Shown one piece after another: positions 1 to 9,161 of a stretch of DNA of 64,000 bases. Both the position numbers and the translations under genes were made by a program. Origin of the DNA: Alishewanella agri BL06 (GTDB taxonomy: Bacteria; Pseudomonadota; Gammaproteobacteria; Enterobacterales; Alteromonadaceae); NCBI RefSeq assembly GCF_000272005.1, contig NZ_AKKU01000011.1:1-64000 (forward strand), in the 5' to 3' direction. Below the pieces are notes generated by a model. The model was not told the origin of the DNA, did not search any database, and was given only the letters and a program-made list of their open reading frames with translations. How positions within the stretch are numbered: position 1 is the stretch's first letter; every line of letters starts with the position of its first letter.

Positions 1-2
1 GC

Positions 3-19
3 GGGGGCCAATGGCCCCC
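3..19. terminator. GC-rich hairpin at the window edge, possible terminator of an upstream gene
   Basis: A perfect 7-bp stem (GGGGGCC / GGCCCCC) with a 3-nt loop. No run of T follows, so it is at best a weak intrinsic terminator for a gene lying outside the window. Confidence 0.3.
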
Positions 20-118
20 TACCACTAAACAAGAGTGAAATATCCAGGAAGGAAGGTGTAACGGCTGCTAGTATGCCGTTATGCTGTGGCAATTTTATGA
101 CAGTTCACTGGCAATTCC

Positions 119-850
119 GTGACAATTTCTGATACTCCACCACCAAGCAGGCTTGCGGTACTGATTGCGCAAAGTGGGCTCTGTTCGCGTCGTGCCGCCA
201 GTCGCTTAATCAGTGCTGGCAGAGTGACGGTAGCCGATAAAGTCGCCAGTCACACCTTACATTTGTCTGATAGCTCGACAATCCGGGTGGATGGTAAACC
301 ACTGCCCGGCCGTCCGGCGTCTTGTTATTATCTGTATCACAAACCAGTCGGTATTGATTGCAATATCCGCCCGGACGATCCGGCCAGCATTGCGAGTGTG
401 CTGGCACAACTTCCCGAGCGACTCTACCCGGTGGGCCGGCTGGATAAAGATTCCCGCGGGTTATTATTGCTCACCAATGATGGCGCCTTAACACAACGCT
501 TACTGCATCCGGATTCACATCAGCCGAAAACCTATCTGGTTACCGTCGACAAGCCCATTACCGCAGAGCTCAGCCAGCAGTTTGCCGCAGGGATTAGCTG
601 GCATGTCGGACCGCATCAATATCAGGCCAAGCCCTGTGAGGCGGAAGTTCTTGCCCCATACCAACTAAAAATCACCTTAAAAGAAGGTCAAAACCGGCAA
701 ATTCGTTATATGTGCCGGGCATTGGGCTATCGGGTACTGGATTTATGCCGGGTTGCCATTGGTGAGCTGCAGTTGGGGGCACTTGCAGCGGGCGCTTTGC
801 GGCCAATCAGTGCAGAAGAATTAGCGTTACTGCAAACTAGGGCGTGTTGA
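119..850 (+). CDS. rluF: RluF-like 23S rRNA pseudouridine synthase (RsuA/RluB/E/F family)
   Basis: The protein has 243 aa. It should isomerise a specific uridine in rRNA to pseudouridine, acting on the ribosome in the cytoplasm. An S4 RNA-binding domain covers residues about 10-57 (SGLCSRRAASRLI). The catalytic domain carries the family signature GRLDKDSRG with Asp109 as the expected nucleophile, followed by LLLLTNDG. The stretch YLVTVDKPI and the NRQIRYMC motif near the C-terminus resemble RluF more than RsuA or RluB, so the RluF assignment is by remembered similarity. The start is a GTG; the ATG at 97 is out of frame. The gene is convergent with the next one, and the two coding regions overlap by 24 bp at their 3' ends. 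Confidence 0.8.
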   Translation: MTISDTPPPSRLAVLIAQSGLCSRRAASRLISAGRVTVADKVASHTLHLSDSSTIRVDGKPLPGRPASCYYLYHKPVGIDCNIRPDDPASIASVLAQLPERLYPVGRLDKDSRGLLLLTNDGALTQRLLHPDSHQPKTYLVTVDKPITAELSQQFAAGISWHVGPHQYQAKPCEAEVLAPYQLKITLKEGQNRQIRYMCRALGYRVLDLCRVAIGELQLGALAAGALRPISAEELALLQTRAC

Positions 851-2044
851 CGTTTGCTGCTTATAACGCCATAACAGCCAACACAGTGCCAGCGTGACAC
901 TAAACATCAGTACCGAACCGAGCACCACACCTTGCCACTGCCCTGCTTGCCAGAACGGCTGCAAATAGAGGGTCCCGGAGCTGGCCCCCAGATAGTAAAA
1001 CACCAGATAAAGCGCACTGGCACTGGCTTTCGCCCTTGTGGCATGCTGACTGACCCAGCTACTGGCCAGTGAATGGCACAGAAAAAAGCCAAAAGCACTG
1101 ACAAAAAAACCGGCCGCAATCAGCAGCAGACCTGACCCCAAGGTGATAACAGAGCCTAAGATCATAATAAGAATGCCTACCGCCATCGCTAACGGCGCAC
1201 CAAGTTTTGCGGCGATCTTTGCTGACAGCGCCGAACCCAAAGTGCCGGTGAGATAAGTCACAAACAACAAACCAATCAAACTACTGCTTAATAAAAACGG
1301 TGCCGCCGCCAGTACGAAGCTGATATAGGTATACTGATTTAAAAACACCAGAAAATTTAGCCCGCCAATCAGATAGACCAGTAGTAACAACGGCTGGCGC
1401 AAATGAAAGAGGTTGTCGCTAAGGGCTTGCTTGAAGCGAAACGAGGTACGCTGAAATTGGGTAGACGCGGGCAGATAACGCCAAATCAACCAACAGCTGA
1501 TCAGGCCAAGTAAGGTCATCGGATAAAATACCCACTGCCAGTGCCCTAAATCGGCCATAGCACCGGATAATAAGCGGCCGGAAATACCACCGAGCGAATT
1601 GGCACTGATATAAAAGCCAACCGCGGTGACCAGAGCAGGTTTGCTATACTCTTCGCCCATCCAGGCAATAGCAATAGCCGGCAAACCACCTAAAAACAGC
1701 CCCTGTACCGCACGCCAGAACAGCAAAGCTGAAAAAGACTCCACCTGACTTAACATCAGGGTACTGAACGTCATCCCGGCCAGAGTAATTAACAATAGCT
1801 TTTTCCGGCCCCAGGCATCCGACAGTGCCGCATACACCAGTAACGACAAGCCAAGACAAAGTGTGCCGATAGTATAGACCCAGCTTACTGTCAGTGCCGA
1901 TAGCTGAAACTGCCGGCTTAGCTCCGGTAATAGTGGTTGCATCAGATGCAGGTTGGCAAACACCGCCGCAGCTGCCACACAAAGTGCCAATGCACTGCGA
2001 TAAAACGCCACCGATTTATATTCAATCAATGTCTGTCGTCCCAC
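827..2044 (-). CDS. MFS transporter, YnfM-like
   Basis: The protein has up to 405 aa and is strongly hydrophobic, with about twelve predicted membrane segments, as expected for the major facilitator superfamily. The sequence between segments 2 and 3 (SDAWGRKKLLL) is the classical MFS loop motif. The N-terminal half (FANLHLMQPLLPELSRQF) resembles E. coli YnfM and related drug or arabinose effluxers; the substrate cannot be read from the sequence. The start used is a GTG at 2044 with a poor ribosome binding site; a TTG five codons downstream is an alternative. The gene ends 24 bp inside the converging RluF-like gene. Its upstream region contains a REP-like hairpin. Confidence 0.75.
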   Translation of the reverse strand: MGRQTLIEYKSVAFYRSALALCVAAAAVFANLHLMQPLLPELSRQFQLSALTVSWVYTIGTLCLGLSLLVYAALSDAWGRKKLLLITLAGMTFSTLMLSQVESFSALLFWRAVQGLFLGGLPAIAIAWMGEEYSKPALVTAVGFYISANSLGGISGRLLSGAMADLGHWQWVFYPMTLLGLISCWLIWRYLPASTQFQRTSFRFKQALSDNLFHLRQPLLLLVYLIGGLNFLVFLNQYTYISFVLAAAPFLLSSSLIGLLFVTYLTGTLGSALSAKIAAKLGAPLAMAVGILIMILGSVITLGSGLLLIAAGFFVSAFGFFLCHSLASSWVSQHATRAKASASALYLVFYYLGASSGTLYLQPFWQAGQWQGVVLGSVLMFSVTLALCWLLWRYKQQTSTRPSLQ

Positions 2045-2116
2045 TACGCCACTACTTCGACACAGACGGCCATTGTACCCGAAATCCCTGCTCCCGACAC
2101 GCCACTCTTCGTTACG

Positions 2117-2164
2117 ACTCCGGTACCGGTCCGACCTCAGACCGGTACCGGAGTGCGGTCTGAC
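2117..2164. repeat. REP/BIME-like inverted repeat, locus 1 (no DnaA-box feet)
   Basis: Inverted arms ACTCCGGTACCGGTC (2117-2131) and GACCGGTACCGGAGT (2140-2154) are separated by 8 nt. The right part continues into GCGGTCTGAC. A 28-bp stretch (2137-2164) recurs exactly at 3367-3394 on the other side of the neighbouring gene. This copy lacks the TTATCCACA foot. It lies in the intergenic region between divergent genes. Confidence 0.85.
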
Positions 2165-2283
2165 TAGTAGCCGAGTAGAAGACTTGCAAAAAATCGAAAG
2201 AAAAGACGGATTATTTGCACTGGTCTAACCGCTGCACCGCCCATATCTATGTCACACGAAGAAACCACAACCACCGGAGTGTT

Positions 2284-3351
2284 ATGAATACTGTCTTTTC
2301 CCCGATTAAACTGGGCGCAGTCGCGCTGAAAAACCGCATTGTGATGGCGCCATTAACCCGTTGTCGTGCGACTGTCGATCACTACGCCACCGCACTGATG
2401 GCTGAACATTATGCCCAGCGTGCCAGTGCCGGCTTGTTGATCGCCGAAGCGACCATGGTTGCTGAGGGTAATTCGGCATTTTATCGTGAACCTGGCATCT
2501 ACTCTGCCGCCCATGCCGAAGCCTGGCGCCAGGTCACCCAAGCAGTACATGCGAAAGATGGCAAAATTTTCCTGCAGATCTGGCACGGTGGCCGCGCTTG
2601 TCACCCGGCATTAAATAACGGCAAAGTGCCGGTATCTGCCGGCACCACCGCCATTAACGATTACACTCATACCCCTGAGGGCAAAAAAGATTACACCGCG
2701 CCACGTCAGCTAACCACAAATGAAGTGGCAGAGGTGGTCGAACAATTCCGCCAGGCGGCGTTTTATGCCAAACAAGCTGGCTTTGACGGCGTGGAAGTAC
2801 ACGGTGCCAACGGCTATTTGATTGACCAGTTCCTGCGTGATGGTATTAATAACCGTAATGACCGTTACGGTGGCAGTATCGAAAACCGTGCCCGCTTCCT
2901 GCTGGAAGTGCTGGATGCCGTGATCAGCGTCTGGGGTGCCGACCGGGTTGGTTTACGCTTATCACCTCTGAACAGCTTTAACAGCGCGAAAGACAGCGAC
3001 CCGGTAGGTCTTATTTCTTACCTGGCAAAAGTGTTAACTCCGTTAAATCTGGCCTACCTGCATCTGATGCGTGCCGACTTTGCCGGTTTACAGTTTGGCG
3101 ACGTGGTCAGTGCAGCACGCGCTAATTATCAGGGTAACTTACTGGTAAATATGGGTTACGATCTGGCAGAAGCGAACCAGGTAATTGGTCGCAACCAAGC
3201 CGATGCCGTCGCGTTTGGCAGTGCCTTTATCGCTAACCCCGATTTGGTTGAACGGCTGGCTCAGGGCTTACCGCTGGCGCAGCCTGATGTGGCGACCTTT
3301 TACACTCACGAAGCTCAAGGTTATACCGATTATCCTCGCGCCAGCGCCTAA
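2284..3351 (+). CDS. Old Yellow Enzyme family ene-reductase (NemA-like)
   Basis: The protein has 355 aa. It is an FMN-dependent flavoprotein expected to reduce activated C=C bonds or nitro compounds with NAD(P)H in the cytoplasm. The (beta/alpha)8 signature is clear: MAPLTRCRA near the N-terminus for FMN binding, IWHGGR at about residue 99, EVHGANGYLIDQFLRDG at 171-187 (with the substrate-orienting His173/Asn176 pair) and DRYGGSIENR just after. The ATG at 2284 is preceded by GGAG at 2275-2278 and gives the canonical OYE N-terminus (TVFSPIKLG). A longer reading from a TTG at 2215 adds 23 unrelated residues and was not used. The gene is flanked on both sides by an identical 28-bp piece of the REP-like repeat. 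Confidence 0.88.
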   Translation: MNTVFSPIKLGAVALKNRIVMAPLTRCRATVDHYATALMAEHYAQRASAGLLIAEATMVAEGNSAFYREPGIYSAAHAEAWRQVTQAVHAKDGKIFLQIWHGGRACHPALNNGKVPVSAGTTAINDYTHTPEGKKDYTAPRQLTTNEVAEVVEQFRQAAFYAKQAGFDGVEVHGANGYLIDQFLRDGINNRNDRYGGSIENRARFLLEVLDAVISVWGADRVGLRLSPLNSFNSAKDSDPVGLISYLAKVLTPLNLAYLHLMRADFAGLQFGDVVSAARANYQGNLLVNMGYDLAEANQVIGRNQADAVAFGSAFIANPDLVERLAQGLPLAQPDVATFYTHEAQGYTDYPRASA

Positions 3352-3362
3352 AAGTTGAAACA

Positions 3363-3397
3363 CTGGTCAGACCGGTACCGGAGTGCGGTCTGACCAG
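3363..3397. repeat. REP-like unit, locus 2, forming a hairpin after the OYE stop codon
   Basis: The unit has the family core CCGGTACCGG preceded by CTGGTCAGA. The terminal arms CTGGTCAGACCG and CGGTCTGACCAG pair with 11 nt between them. It begins 12 nt after the stop codon of the OYE gene, so it could shape the 3' end of that transcript. It has no poly-T tract and no TTATCCACA foot. It shares 28 bp with locus 1. Confidence 0.85.
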
Positions 3398-3517
3398 CTT
3401 AATGCGGCCTGCTTGCAGCTGGCGGTCAGCTCGGGTACAGTTGTGAGGTCAAGAATGGGGTGAGATCGGCAGATCTGGCCCCTTTTTACCTTATATACTA
3501 ATAACGAGAAACTTCTT

Positions 3518-4861
3518 ATGCATGACGCATCCTGGCGGGATTTGCCCCCGCCCACGCCTTTTTATCGCTGGATGGTGTTGCTGTTTGTCAGCCTGGCGAT
3601 GTTTGGTAACTACTACATTTATGACTCGCTCTGGCCTATCGTCGATTTACTGCGCGAACAACGCGGATTCAGCTATCAGCAAATTGGTTGGCTTTCCACT
3701 GCCTATAACGTAGCGGCACTGCTGGTATTACTGGCTGGTGGCTATTTGATTGACCGCTGGGGTACTAAAAGAGCCATTACGCTGTTTGCCTTGATTTGTT
3801 TATTTGCCGCGCTGGTTACCGCCTGGAGCCCGAATTTTGAGATGATGCTGGCCGGGCGCTTTTTGCTGGGTTTAGGTGCCGAACCCCTGATTGTTGCCGC
3901 TACCACCGTACTGGCGAAATGGTTTAAAGGCAAGGAACTCAGTTTTGCCTTTGGTATTAACCTGTCCATTGCCCGTTTAGGCTCTACTGCCGCTGACTGG
4001 TCAACCGGTTTTGCCAGCCCGCTTTACGCCAACTGGCAAGACCCATTGTGGCTGGCGACCGCCGTAGCCGGGATTTCAGTTAGTGCCGCTATCCTGTACT
4101 GGATTTTAGAACGTCGCGCCGAAGGCCGTTACGGCCTGGGCGTGGTTGAAAATAACGAAAAATTGGAATTTAAAGGCCTTTACAGCTTCAGTGCCTCGTA
4201 CTGGTATGTGGTAGCGCTTTGTGTGGTGTTTTATGCCACCGTATTTCCATTTCGTAGCTTTGCTATCGACTATTTTCAGCAAGCGCATGGCCTGGACCGC
4301 GAAGCCGCCGGTATTCTCAGCAGCATTTTGCCGGTAGCCGCCATTATCGCGACGCCGCTCTTTGGTCTCTGGGTCGATCGCATCGGCAAACGCGCCCTCT
4401 TTATGGCCGCCGGCTCGCTGGTGCTACTGCCGCTGTTTTTAATCGTCACCTATGCGCCCGCCGGTCCGCTGGTGGGCATTAGCATCCCCTTTATTGGCAG
4501 TGCCGTGGTGCCACTCACCTTATTACTGGTGATCACCGTACTGGGCATAGTGTTCTCACTGATCCCAGCCGTTATGTGGCCTTCTGTTGCCTATATCGTT
4601 GATGGGCGCCGTCTCGGTTCGGCCTATGCACTCATGACCTTTTGCCAGCAAATCGGCTGGGCAATAGTGCCGCTAACCATTGGTTTCCTGAACGATAAGT
4701 TTATGGCTGGCCCGGATAATATCGGCGGCTATACACCGGGTATGTGGCTTTATACCGGTATGGCATCACTGGGTTTATATTTCTCTTATAAACTCTGGCG
4801 CACCGAGCAAGGCCCGCATGGTCATGGTCTGGATACCATTACCAGTAAAAACTCTGCCTGA
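3518..4861 (+). CDS. MFS transporter, MFSD1-like
   Basis: The protein has 447 aa and about twelve predicted membrane helices. MFS loop motifs are visible after helix 2 (GGYLIDRWGTKRAI) and in the second half (FGLWVDRIGKRALF). The N-terminal part (MFGNYYIYDSLWPIV) and the long helix 4-5 region recall bacterial relatives of MFSD1, some of which move dipeptides; this is inference and the substrate is open. A GAGA sequence lies about 9 nt before the ATG. It runs in the same direction as the OYE gene, with a REP-like hairpin between them, and is followed by a clear intrinsic terminator. Confidence 0.75.
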   Translation: MHDASWRDLPPPTPFYRWMVLLFVSLAMFGNYYIYDSLWPIVDLLREQRGFSYQQIGWLSTAYNVAALLVLLAGGYLIDRWGTKRAITLFALICLFAALVTAWSPNFEMMLAGRFLLGLGAEPLIVAATTVLAKWFKGKELSFAFGINLSIARLGSTAADWSTGFASPLYANWQDPLWLATAVAGISVSAAILYWILERRAEGRYGLGVVENNEKLEFKGLYSFSASYWYVVALCVVFYATVFPFRSFAIDYFQQAHGLDREAAGILSSILPVAAIIATPLFGLWVDRIGKRALFMAAGSLVLLPLFLIVTYAPAGPLVGISIPFIGSAVVPLTLLLVITVLGIVFSLIPAVMWPSVAYIVDGRRLGSAYALMTFCQQIGWAIVPLTIGFLNDKFMAGPDNIGGYTPGMWLYTGMASLGLYFSYKLWRTEQGPHGHGLDTITSKNSA

Positions 4862-4883
4862 CGCAGTACCGTTAATAGTTAAC

Positions 4884-4910
4884 AAAGGAGCCGGCAAAGG
4901 CTCCTTTTTT
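4884..4910 (+). terminator. Rho-independent terminator after the MFS gene
   Basis: Stem AAAGGAGCC / GGCTCCTTT with a 6-nt loop, continuing into a run of T. It lies 23 nt after the stop codon of the upstream MFS gene. Confidence 0.9.
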
Positions 4911-4994
4911 ATTCCCGGTAACTAAATTTCGGCTAAAGTTTACACTAAGCTGGCCGTTAACCCGTTAAGGCCAAAATGTAACAGGAGCGCCGCT

Positions 4995-5600
4995 ATGAGT
5001 ACCATCAAACCCGATGCCGCGATTAATGCTAACCGCCAGACTGCCTTTAAAACCGAATTGCCGGCCAGCGCCAATGTCAAAGCGCAGGAAAACTACAGTC
5101 AGATGCTGGAAAAAACCGGCAAGGCGCAGATGAATGCCGCCATCCTGCAAGCCAACGAAAAAGTGGCATTACAAAGCGGTAATAATTCGCTGAGTTTATT
5201 GTACAAGACTGCGCTGGAAGGTATTAACAAAGAGCTGGAGCCAATTTTTGGTAAAAATGCCGCGCAAAAAATTTATGACTCCGGTATCGACACCTCACCG
5301 GAAGCCACTGCCGGCCGTATCGTTGGCTTTGCTACCAGCTTGTTTTCTCTATATCAGCAACAGCGCCCATCTGATGACCAGGAACAACAGCTGGATGAAT
5401 TTATGGCTGTAATTGGCAAAGGCATAGAACAAGGCTTTGCCGATGCGATTAAAATTCTCGAAGGTCTGCAGGTTTTTAATGGTGAAGTAAAAACCGGCGT
5501 CGATACCACCTACGATTTAGTGCAACAGGGTTTACAGAGCTTCCGCGAAAAGATGCTGGAAAGCTTTACCAAGCCTGAGCAGCCAACTGCGTCTGAGTGA
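4995..5600 (+). CDS. DUF5610 domain protein
   Basis: The protein has 201 aa and is soluble, with no signal peptide and no membrane segment. It is rich in Gln, Ala and Lys. The central part (EPIFGKNAAQKIYDSGID, then AGRIVGFATSLFSLYQQQ) and the tail, a repeat of GI/GF-rich helices, match what I know of DUF5610 proteins of Shewanella, Pseudomonas and Vibrio; their function is unknown. AGGAG at 4982-4986 is a good ribosome binding site. The gene stands alone after a terminator and converges on the PaeA-like gene, with only 27 bp between the two stop codons and no obvious terminator there. Confidence 0.7.
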   Translation: MSTIKPDAAINANRQTAFKTELPASANVKAQENYSQMLEKTGKAQMNAAILQANEKVALQSGNNSLSLLYKTALEGINKELEPIFGKNAAQKIYDSGIDTSPEATAGRIVGFATSLFSLYQQQRPSDDQEQQLDEFMAVIGKGIEQGFADAIKILEGLQVFNGEVKTGVDTTYDLVQQGLQSFREKMLESFTKPEQPTASE

Positions 5601-5627
5601 TAGCGCTCCCTGATTAAAGTATAGTGC

Positions 5628-6917
5628 TCACGGCTGCTCTATCCGGGTTACCAACAGCTGGTCTATTTTGTAACTATCAATATCGACCACTTCGAATTTA
5701 TAGCCGCCGTGCAGCACAAAATCAGTGCGTTTCGGGATTTTGCGCAGGCTGTACATCATAAAACCAGCGATAGTTTCGTAATTCTCTGCATCGGGAAAGC
5801 TATCAATACCCAGCACCCGCATTACGTCGGCCAGTGGCGTTAAGCCCTCCACCAGCCAGGAGTTGTTATCCCGGGCTACGATTTGATCTTCTTCTGAGCT
5901 GACTAACTCACCCATGACGATACTCATCACATCTTTTAACGTGATAATGCCCACTACCAGCGCATATTCGTTCAGGATAATCGCGAAGTCGATACCTGCT
6001 GACTTAAAGTGTTCCAGTACTTCGTACAGTGACAAGGTATCCGGAATAATCAGTGGCGCCCGCACTATGCCCTCTTTACTCAAAGAAATAGGTTGGTCAT
6101 GCAGCACCTGCATTAAAATATCCCGGGTATCAACATAACCCACCACCTGATCCAACACCTTGTCGCATACCAGAAATTTGGCATGCGGATGCTCGGCAAT
6201 CTTGGCTTTGATATTGTCTTGCGATTCATCCTTGGTGAAGAAAATCAGGCTCTCACGCGCAGTCATTGCCGAGGTCACGGTGCGGGATTCCATATCAAAC
6301 ACGTTTTCCAGCAGTTGATGCTCGTGCTCCTGTAACACCCCCGCCTGAGCACCGGCATCCATCATTGCCATAATATCGTCAGGCGTAATGTCATCTTTGC
6401 GCATCGTTGGTACTTTAAACAAACTAAAGAATAAGTTTGCCAGACCGTTAAATAACCAAACAAAGGGGCGAAGTACCAAAATAAGAAACAACATCGGCGA
6501 CACGATACGAAGTGCGATTTGTTCAGGTGCAATCATCGCCAGGCGTTTTGGCATAAGATCAGCAAACAAAATAAATAAGGACGTAACAAAAAATACCGAC
6601 AAGGTAAAAGCCGCCGGCTGTACCCAGGGCTCTGAGCTAATCAGTGCCAGTAAGCTCGAAAAATAAGGGGTAAAAGCCGATTCACCCAGAATACCGCCGA
6701 GGATTGCAACGGCATTTAGGCCAATTTGCACCACCGTAAAAAAGTTACCCGGATGTTCCTGCAACTGCAGTACTTTTTCTGCCCGCACATCGCCTTCAGT
6801 TGCCAGCATCCGCAATCGCATCTTGCGCGATGCGGCCAGAGCAATTTCAGAGATCGAAAAAAACGAACTGGCTGCGACCAGCAAAAACATCACCAGCAGG
6901 TATTCAAGGGTTGTCAT
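5628..6917 (-). CDS. paeA: PaeA (YtfL)-like inner-membrane transporter, CNNM/CorC family
   Basis: The protein has 429 aa. The order is a DUF21/CNNM membrane domain (about 1-190, several helices, with FFSISEIALAASRK at the N-terminus), a tandem CBS pair (about 205-335, including KFLVCDKVLDQVVGYVDTRD) and a C-terminal CorC/HlyC domain (about 345-425, ending DSYKIDQLLVTRIE). It matches E. coli YtfL almost along its whole length, and that protein (PaeA) is linked to export of cadaverine and putrescine. The export role here is therefore family knowledge rather than something visible in the sequence. The gene diverges from the GGDEF gene, with 164 bp between their starts. Confidence 0.85.
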   Translation of the reverse strand: MTTLEYLLVMFLLVAASSFFSISEIALAASRKMRLRMLATEGDVRAEKVLQLQEHPGNFFTVVQIGLNAVAILGGILGESAFTPYFSSLLALISSEPWVQPAAFTLSVFFVTSLFILFADLMPKRLAMIAPEQIALRIVSPMLFLILVLRPFVWLFNGLANLFFSLFKVPTMRKDDITPDDIMAMMDAGAQAGVLQEHEHQLLENVFDMESRTVTSAMTARESLIFFTKDESQDNIKAKIAEHPHAKFLVCDKVLDQVVGYVDTRDILMQVLHDQPISLSKEGIVRAPLIIPDTLSLYEVLEHFKSAGIDFAIILNEYALVVGIITLKDVMSIVMGELVSSEEDQIVARDNNSWLVEGLTPLADVMRVLGIDSFPDAENYETIAGFMMYSLRKIPKRTDFVLHGGYKFEVVDIDSYKIDQLLVTRIEQP

Positions 6918-7081
6918 AGATTATCCGCAACAAAGCTATTAAAAAGCGCCAGAGCCAACAGCTGTCAGCTACGCCATTGGTAGTATACGTTATTTCACTG
7001 TTTGGCTGACGCTATTATCTGGACTTTACTGAAAAATTTAGTTACAACTACGGCTAATATATAGCGAGCTGCGATAATAAT

Positions 7082-9160
7082 ATGCTTAAGTCAGCGCTTA
7101 CAGTAGCCATCCTGTGTTGTAGTTTTATGACAGCCTCTGTGTCGCCGTCAGCTTATGCTTATACTCAGGATCTGGATAAACCGCTAACGGTGTTATCGAT
7201 ACAACAAGCACAAGACGCGGAGCTGGAAGCGCAGCTGGACCGCTACCTCAACCTTGAATTTCGTGAACCGGAAACAGCTGCCGCTTTACTACAAAGTATT
7301 GTAAACCAGCTGGATGACACTACCCCCATTGAAACCTACGTTAGAGCAAGGACTTACCAAATCCTGGCAAAGTTTTACAGCAGACAAGCCGACGATGAAA
7401 CTGAAGCAATGCAGTTACTGACCGCACTGCAGGCAAAAGCTGATAAACCTATTACTGTCAACGCCTTAACGGAAATCAATACACTCCAATTGCAGGTGCT
7501 GCTGTTAAAATCACAGCTAAACGAAGCCTATCTGCAAGCTGAAACAGTCAAAGAATACTTAGCGGATACCAATAATCCACGCATCCTCTATTGGACGCAC
7601 GGCATGCTGGGTAATCTCGCCCGCACCGACGGCCAGTTTGAACAGGCGTTGGTGCATTACAGTAGTGCCATGGATGCACTGCAACAATTGAATGATGACC
7701 GTTTACTGCTACGCCGCTCGTCCCTGAACTGGCAAACGGCTCTGGTATATACCGAGCTAAAAAACTGGACGCAGGCCAGACCGCTACTCGAAAACCTGAT
7801 TGAAGAAGTTAAAAAGCATGGTCAGGACGATTACTTAGGTGATCTTTATCTGGCACTCGGTTATGTGCTGAGTATGCAAAAAGATTTTCAGGCGGCGGAG
7901 CAAATCAACCAGCAAGGGCATGACTTAGCCAGAGCGCGCAAACAACCATCTTTAGCGCTGACCTTTATGAATAACCAAGCTTCAATTCTGATTGAAGAAC
8001 AACGCTATGCCGAAGCTAAAACCATGTTGGAAACAGCATTAGCGGAAGCTGAAGCGTTAGAAGATCCCAACACTTATCAGATTATGCGCTTAAATTTGGG
8101 CTATATCCGCGTGATGCAGGGCGATACTGCGGCCGGTTTAGCACAGATGGAGGCGGCCTATGCGTACTATGAAGAGTTTGGCGTTAAGACCGAGCTGGAA
8201 GGCCATCTGGAATGGCTGGCCAAGGCCTACCGCGCTGCCGGCGATTATTTAAAACTGGCAGATACGCTGCAAAAGCAAATGGCGCTGCGTGAGGAAATTT
8301 TCTCTGAAAACAGAGAAAAGCGGATCAATGAATTGCAAAGCCGTTACGATCTCAAATCCCAAGCACAGCGAATCACCATTTTGCAGCAGCAAAATGATTT
8401 GCAGGAAGAGCTGATTAAAAACAAACAACTACAACAACAAATCACCCTACTATTTATTATTCTGATGGGGCTGGCTGCCGTGATGCTGGTTCAGTTGTAC
8501 CGTAAAGTACGCCGCTCTAATTTGCGGCTGCGGGAAATGAATAAACAACTGGAATATCAGTCGCTGCGCGATCCCTTAACGGGCTTGTATAACCGCCGCG
8601 CCATGCAGGAAAAGATGGCAAAACGCCATCAGGAAAGCCAACCCGCACGCTGTGCACTCTTACTGCTGGATATCGACTTCTTCAAACATATTAATGATCA
8701 TTATGGCCACGCTGCCGGCGATGCGGTGTTGATTGAAATCAGCCAACGCTTACAGGCGCTTTGTCAGGAGTCGGAACTATTAATCCGCTGGGGTGGTGAG
8801 GAGTTTTTAATCGTGTTGCAGCGCCCACAGCAAGACGACATCGACCAGCTCTGCCAGACACTGCTCCATAAGGTGTCTGAGCTGCCAGTACTGTTTGAAG
8901 GCAAAGAAATTCCCGTTACCATCAGCGGTGGCTTTATCAACCTGCCCTTTGCTGGCGTGCCAGAGCATCAATTCAACTGGGAACGCGTACTTCAGGTGGC
9001 CGATATGGCACTGTACCTGAGCAAAGTGAACGGCCGTAATCAAATCAACCTGGTAACCGGCCTGAATGTGCCGTTTGCTGATGCCGAACCCCATCTGCAA
9101 TCCGATCTGTCAGGCGCCATTCGCGAGAACATGATCCAACTCCACACCATCAACGGCTAA
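7082..9160 (+). CDS. TPR-containing membrane diguanylate cyclase (GGDEF)
   Basis: The protein has 692 aa. A signal peptide (about 1-26) is followed by a periplasmic, helix-rich region resembling tetratricopeptide repeats (about 45-400), a coiled coil, one membrane helix at about 454-473 and a cytoplasmic GGDEF domain. The domain starts at LTGLYNRRAM (about 498), has LLLDIDFFKHINDHYGH and an intact GGEEF at 571-575, so it should make c-di-GMP from two GTP. The inhibitory RxxD site that normally lies five residues before GGEEF reads QESE, so product inhibition is probably lost. The TAA stop is followed by one base and then a REP-like foot. A role in biofilm or polysaccharide control is plausible from context only. 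Confidence 0.88.
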   Translation: MLKSALTVAILCCSFMTASVSPSAYAYTQDLDKPLTVLSIQQAQDAELEAQLDRYLNLEFREPETAAALLQSIVNQLDDTTPIETYVRARTYQILAKFYSRQADDETEAMQLLTALQAKADKPITVNALTEINTLQLQVLLLKSQLNEAYLQAETVKEYLADTNNPRILYWTHGMLGNLARTDGQFEQALVHYSSAMDALQQLNDDRLLLRRSSLNWQTALVYTELKNWTQARPLLENLIEEVKKHGQDDYLGDLYLALGYVLSMQKDFQAAEQINQQGHDLARARKQPSLALTFMNNQASILIEEQRYAEAKTMLETALAEAEALEDPNTYQIMRLNLGYIRVMQGDTAAGLAQMEAAYAYYEEFGVKTELEGHLEWLAKAYRAAGDYLKLADTLQKQMALREEIFSENREKRINELQSRYDLKSQAQRITILQQQNDLQEELIKNKQLQQQITLLFIILMGLAAVMLVQLYRKVRRSNLRLREMNKQLEYQSLRDPLTGLYNRRAMQEKMAKRHQESQPARCALLLLDIDFFKHINDHYGHAAGDAVLIEISQRLQALCQESELLIRWGGEEFLIVLQRPQQDDIDQLCQTLLHKVSELPVLFEGKEIPVTISGGFINLPFAGVPEHQFNWERVLQVADMALYLSKVNGRNQINLVTGLNVPFADAEPHLQSDLSGAIRENMIQLHTING

Positions 9161-9161
9161 C

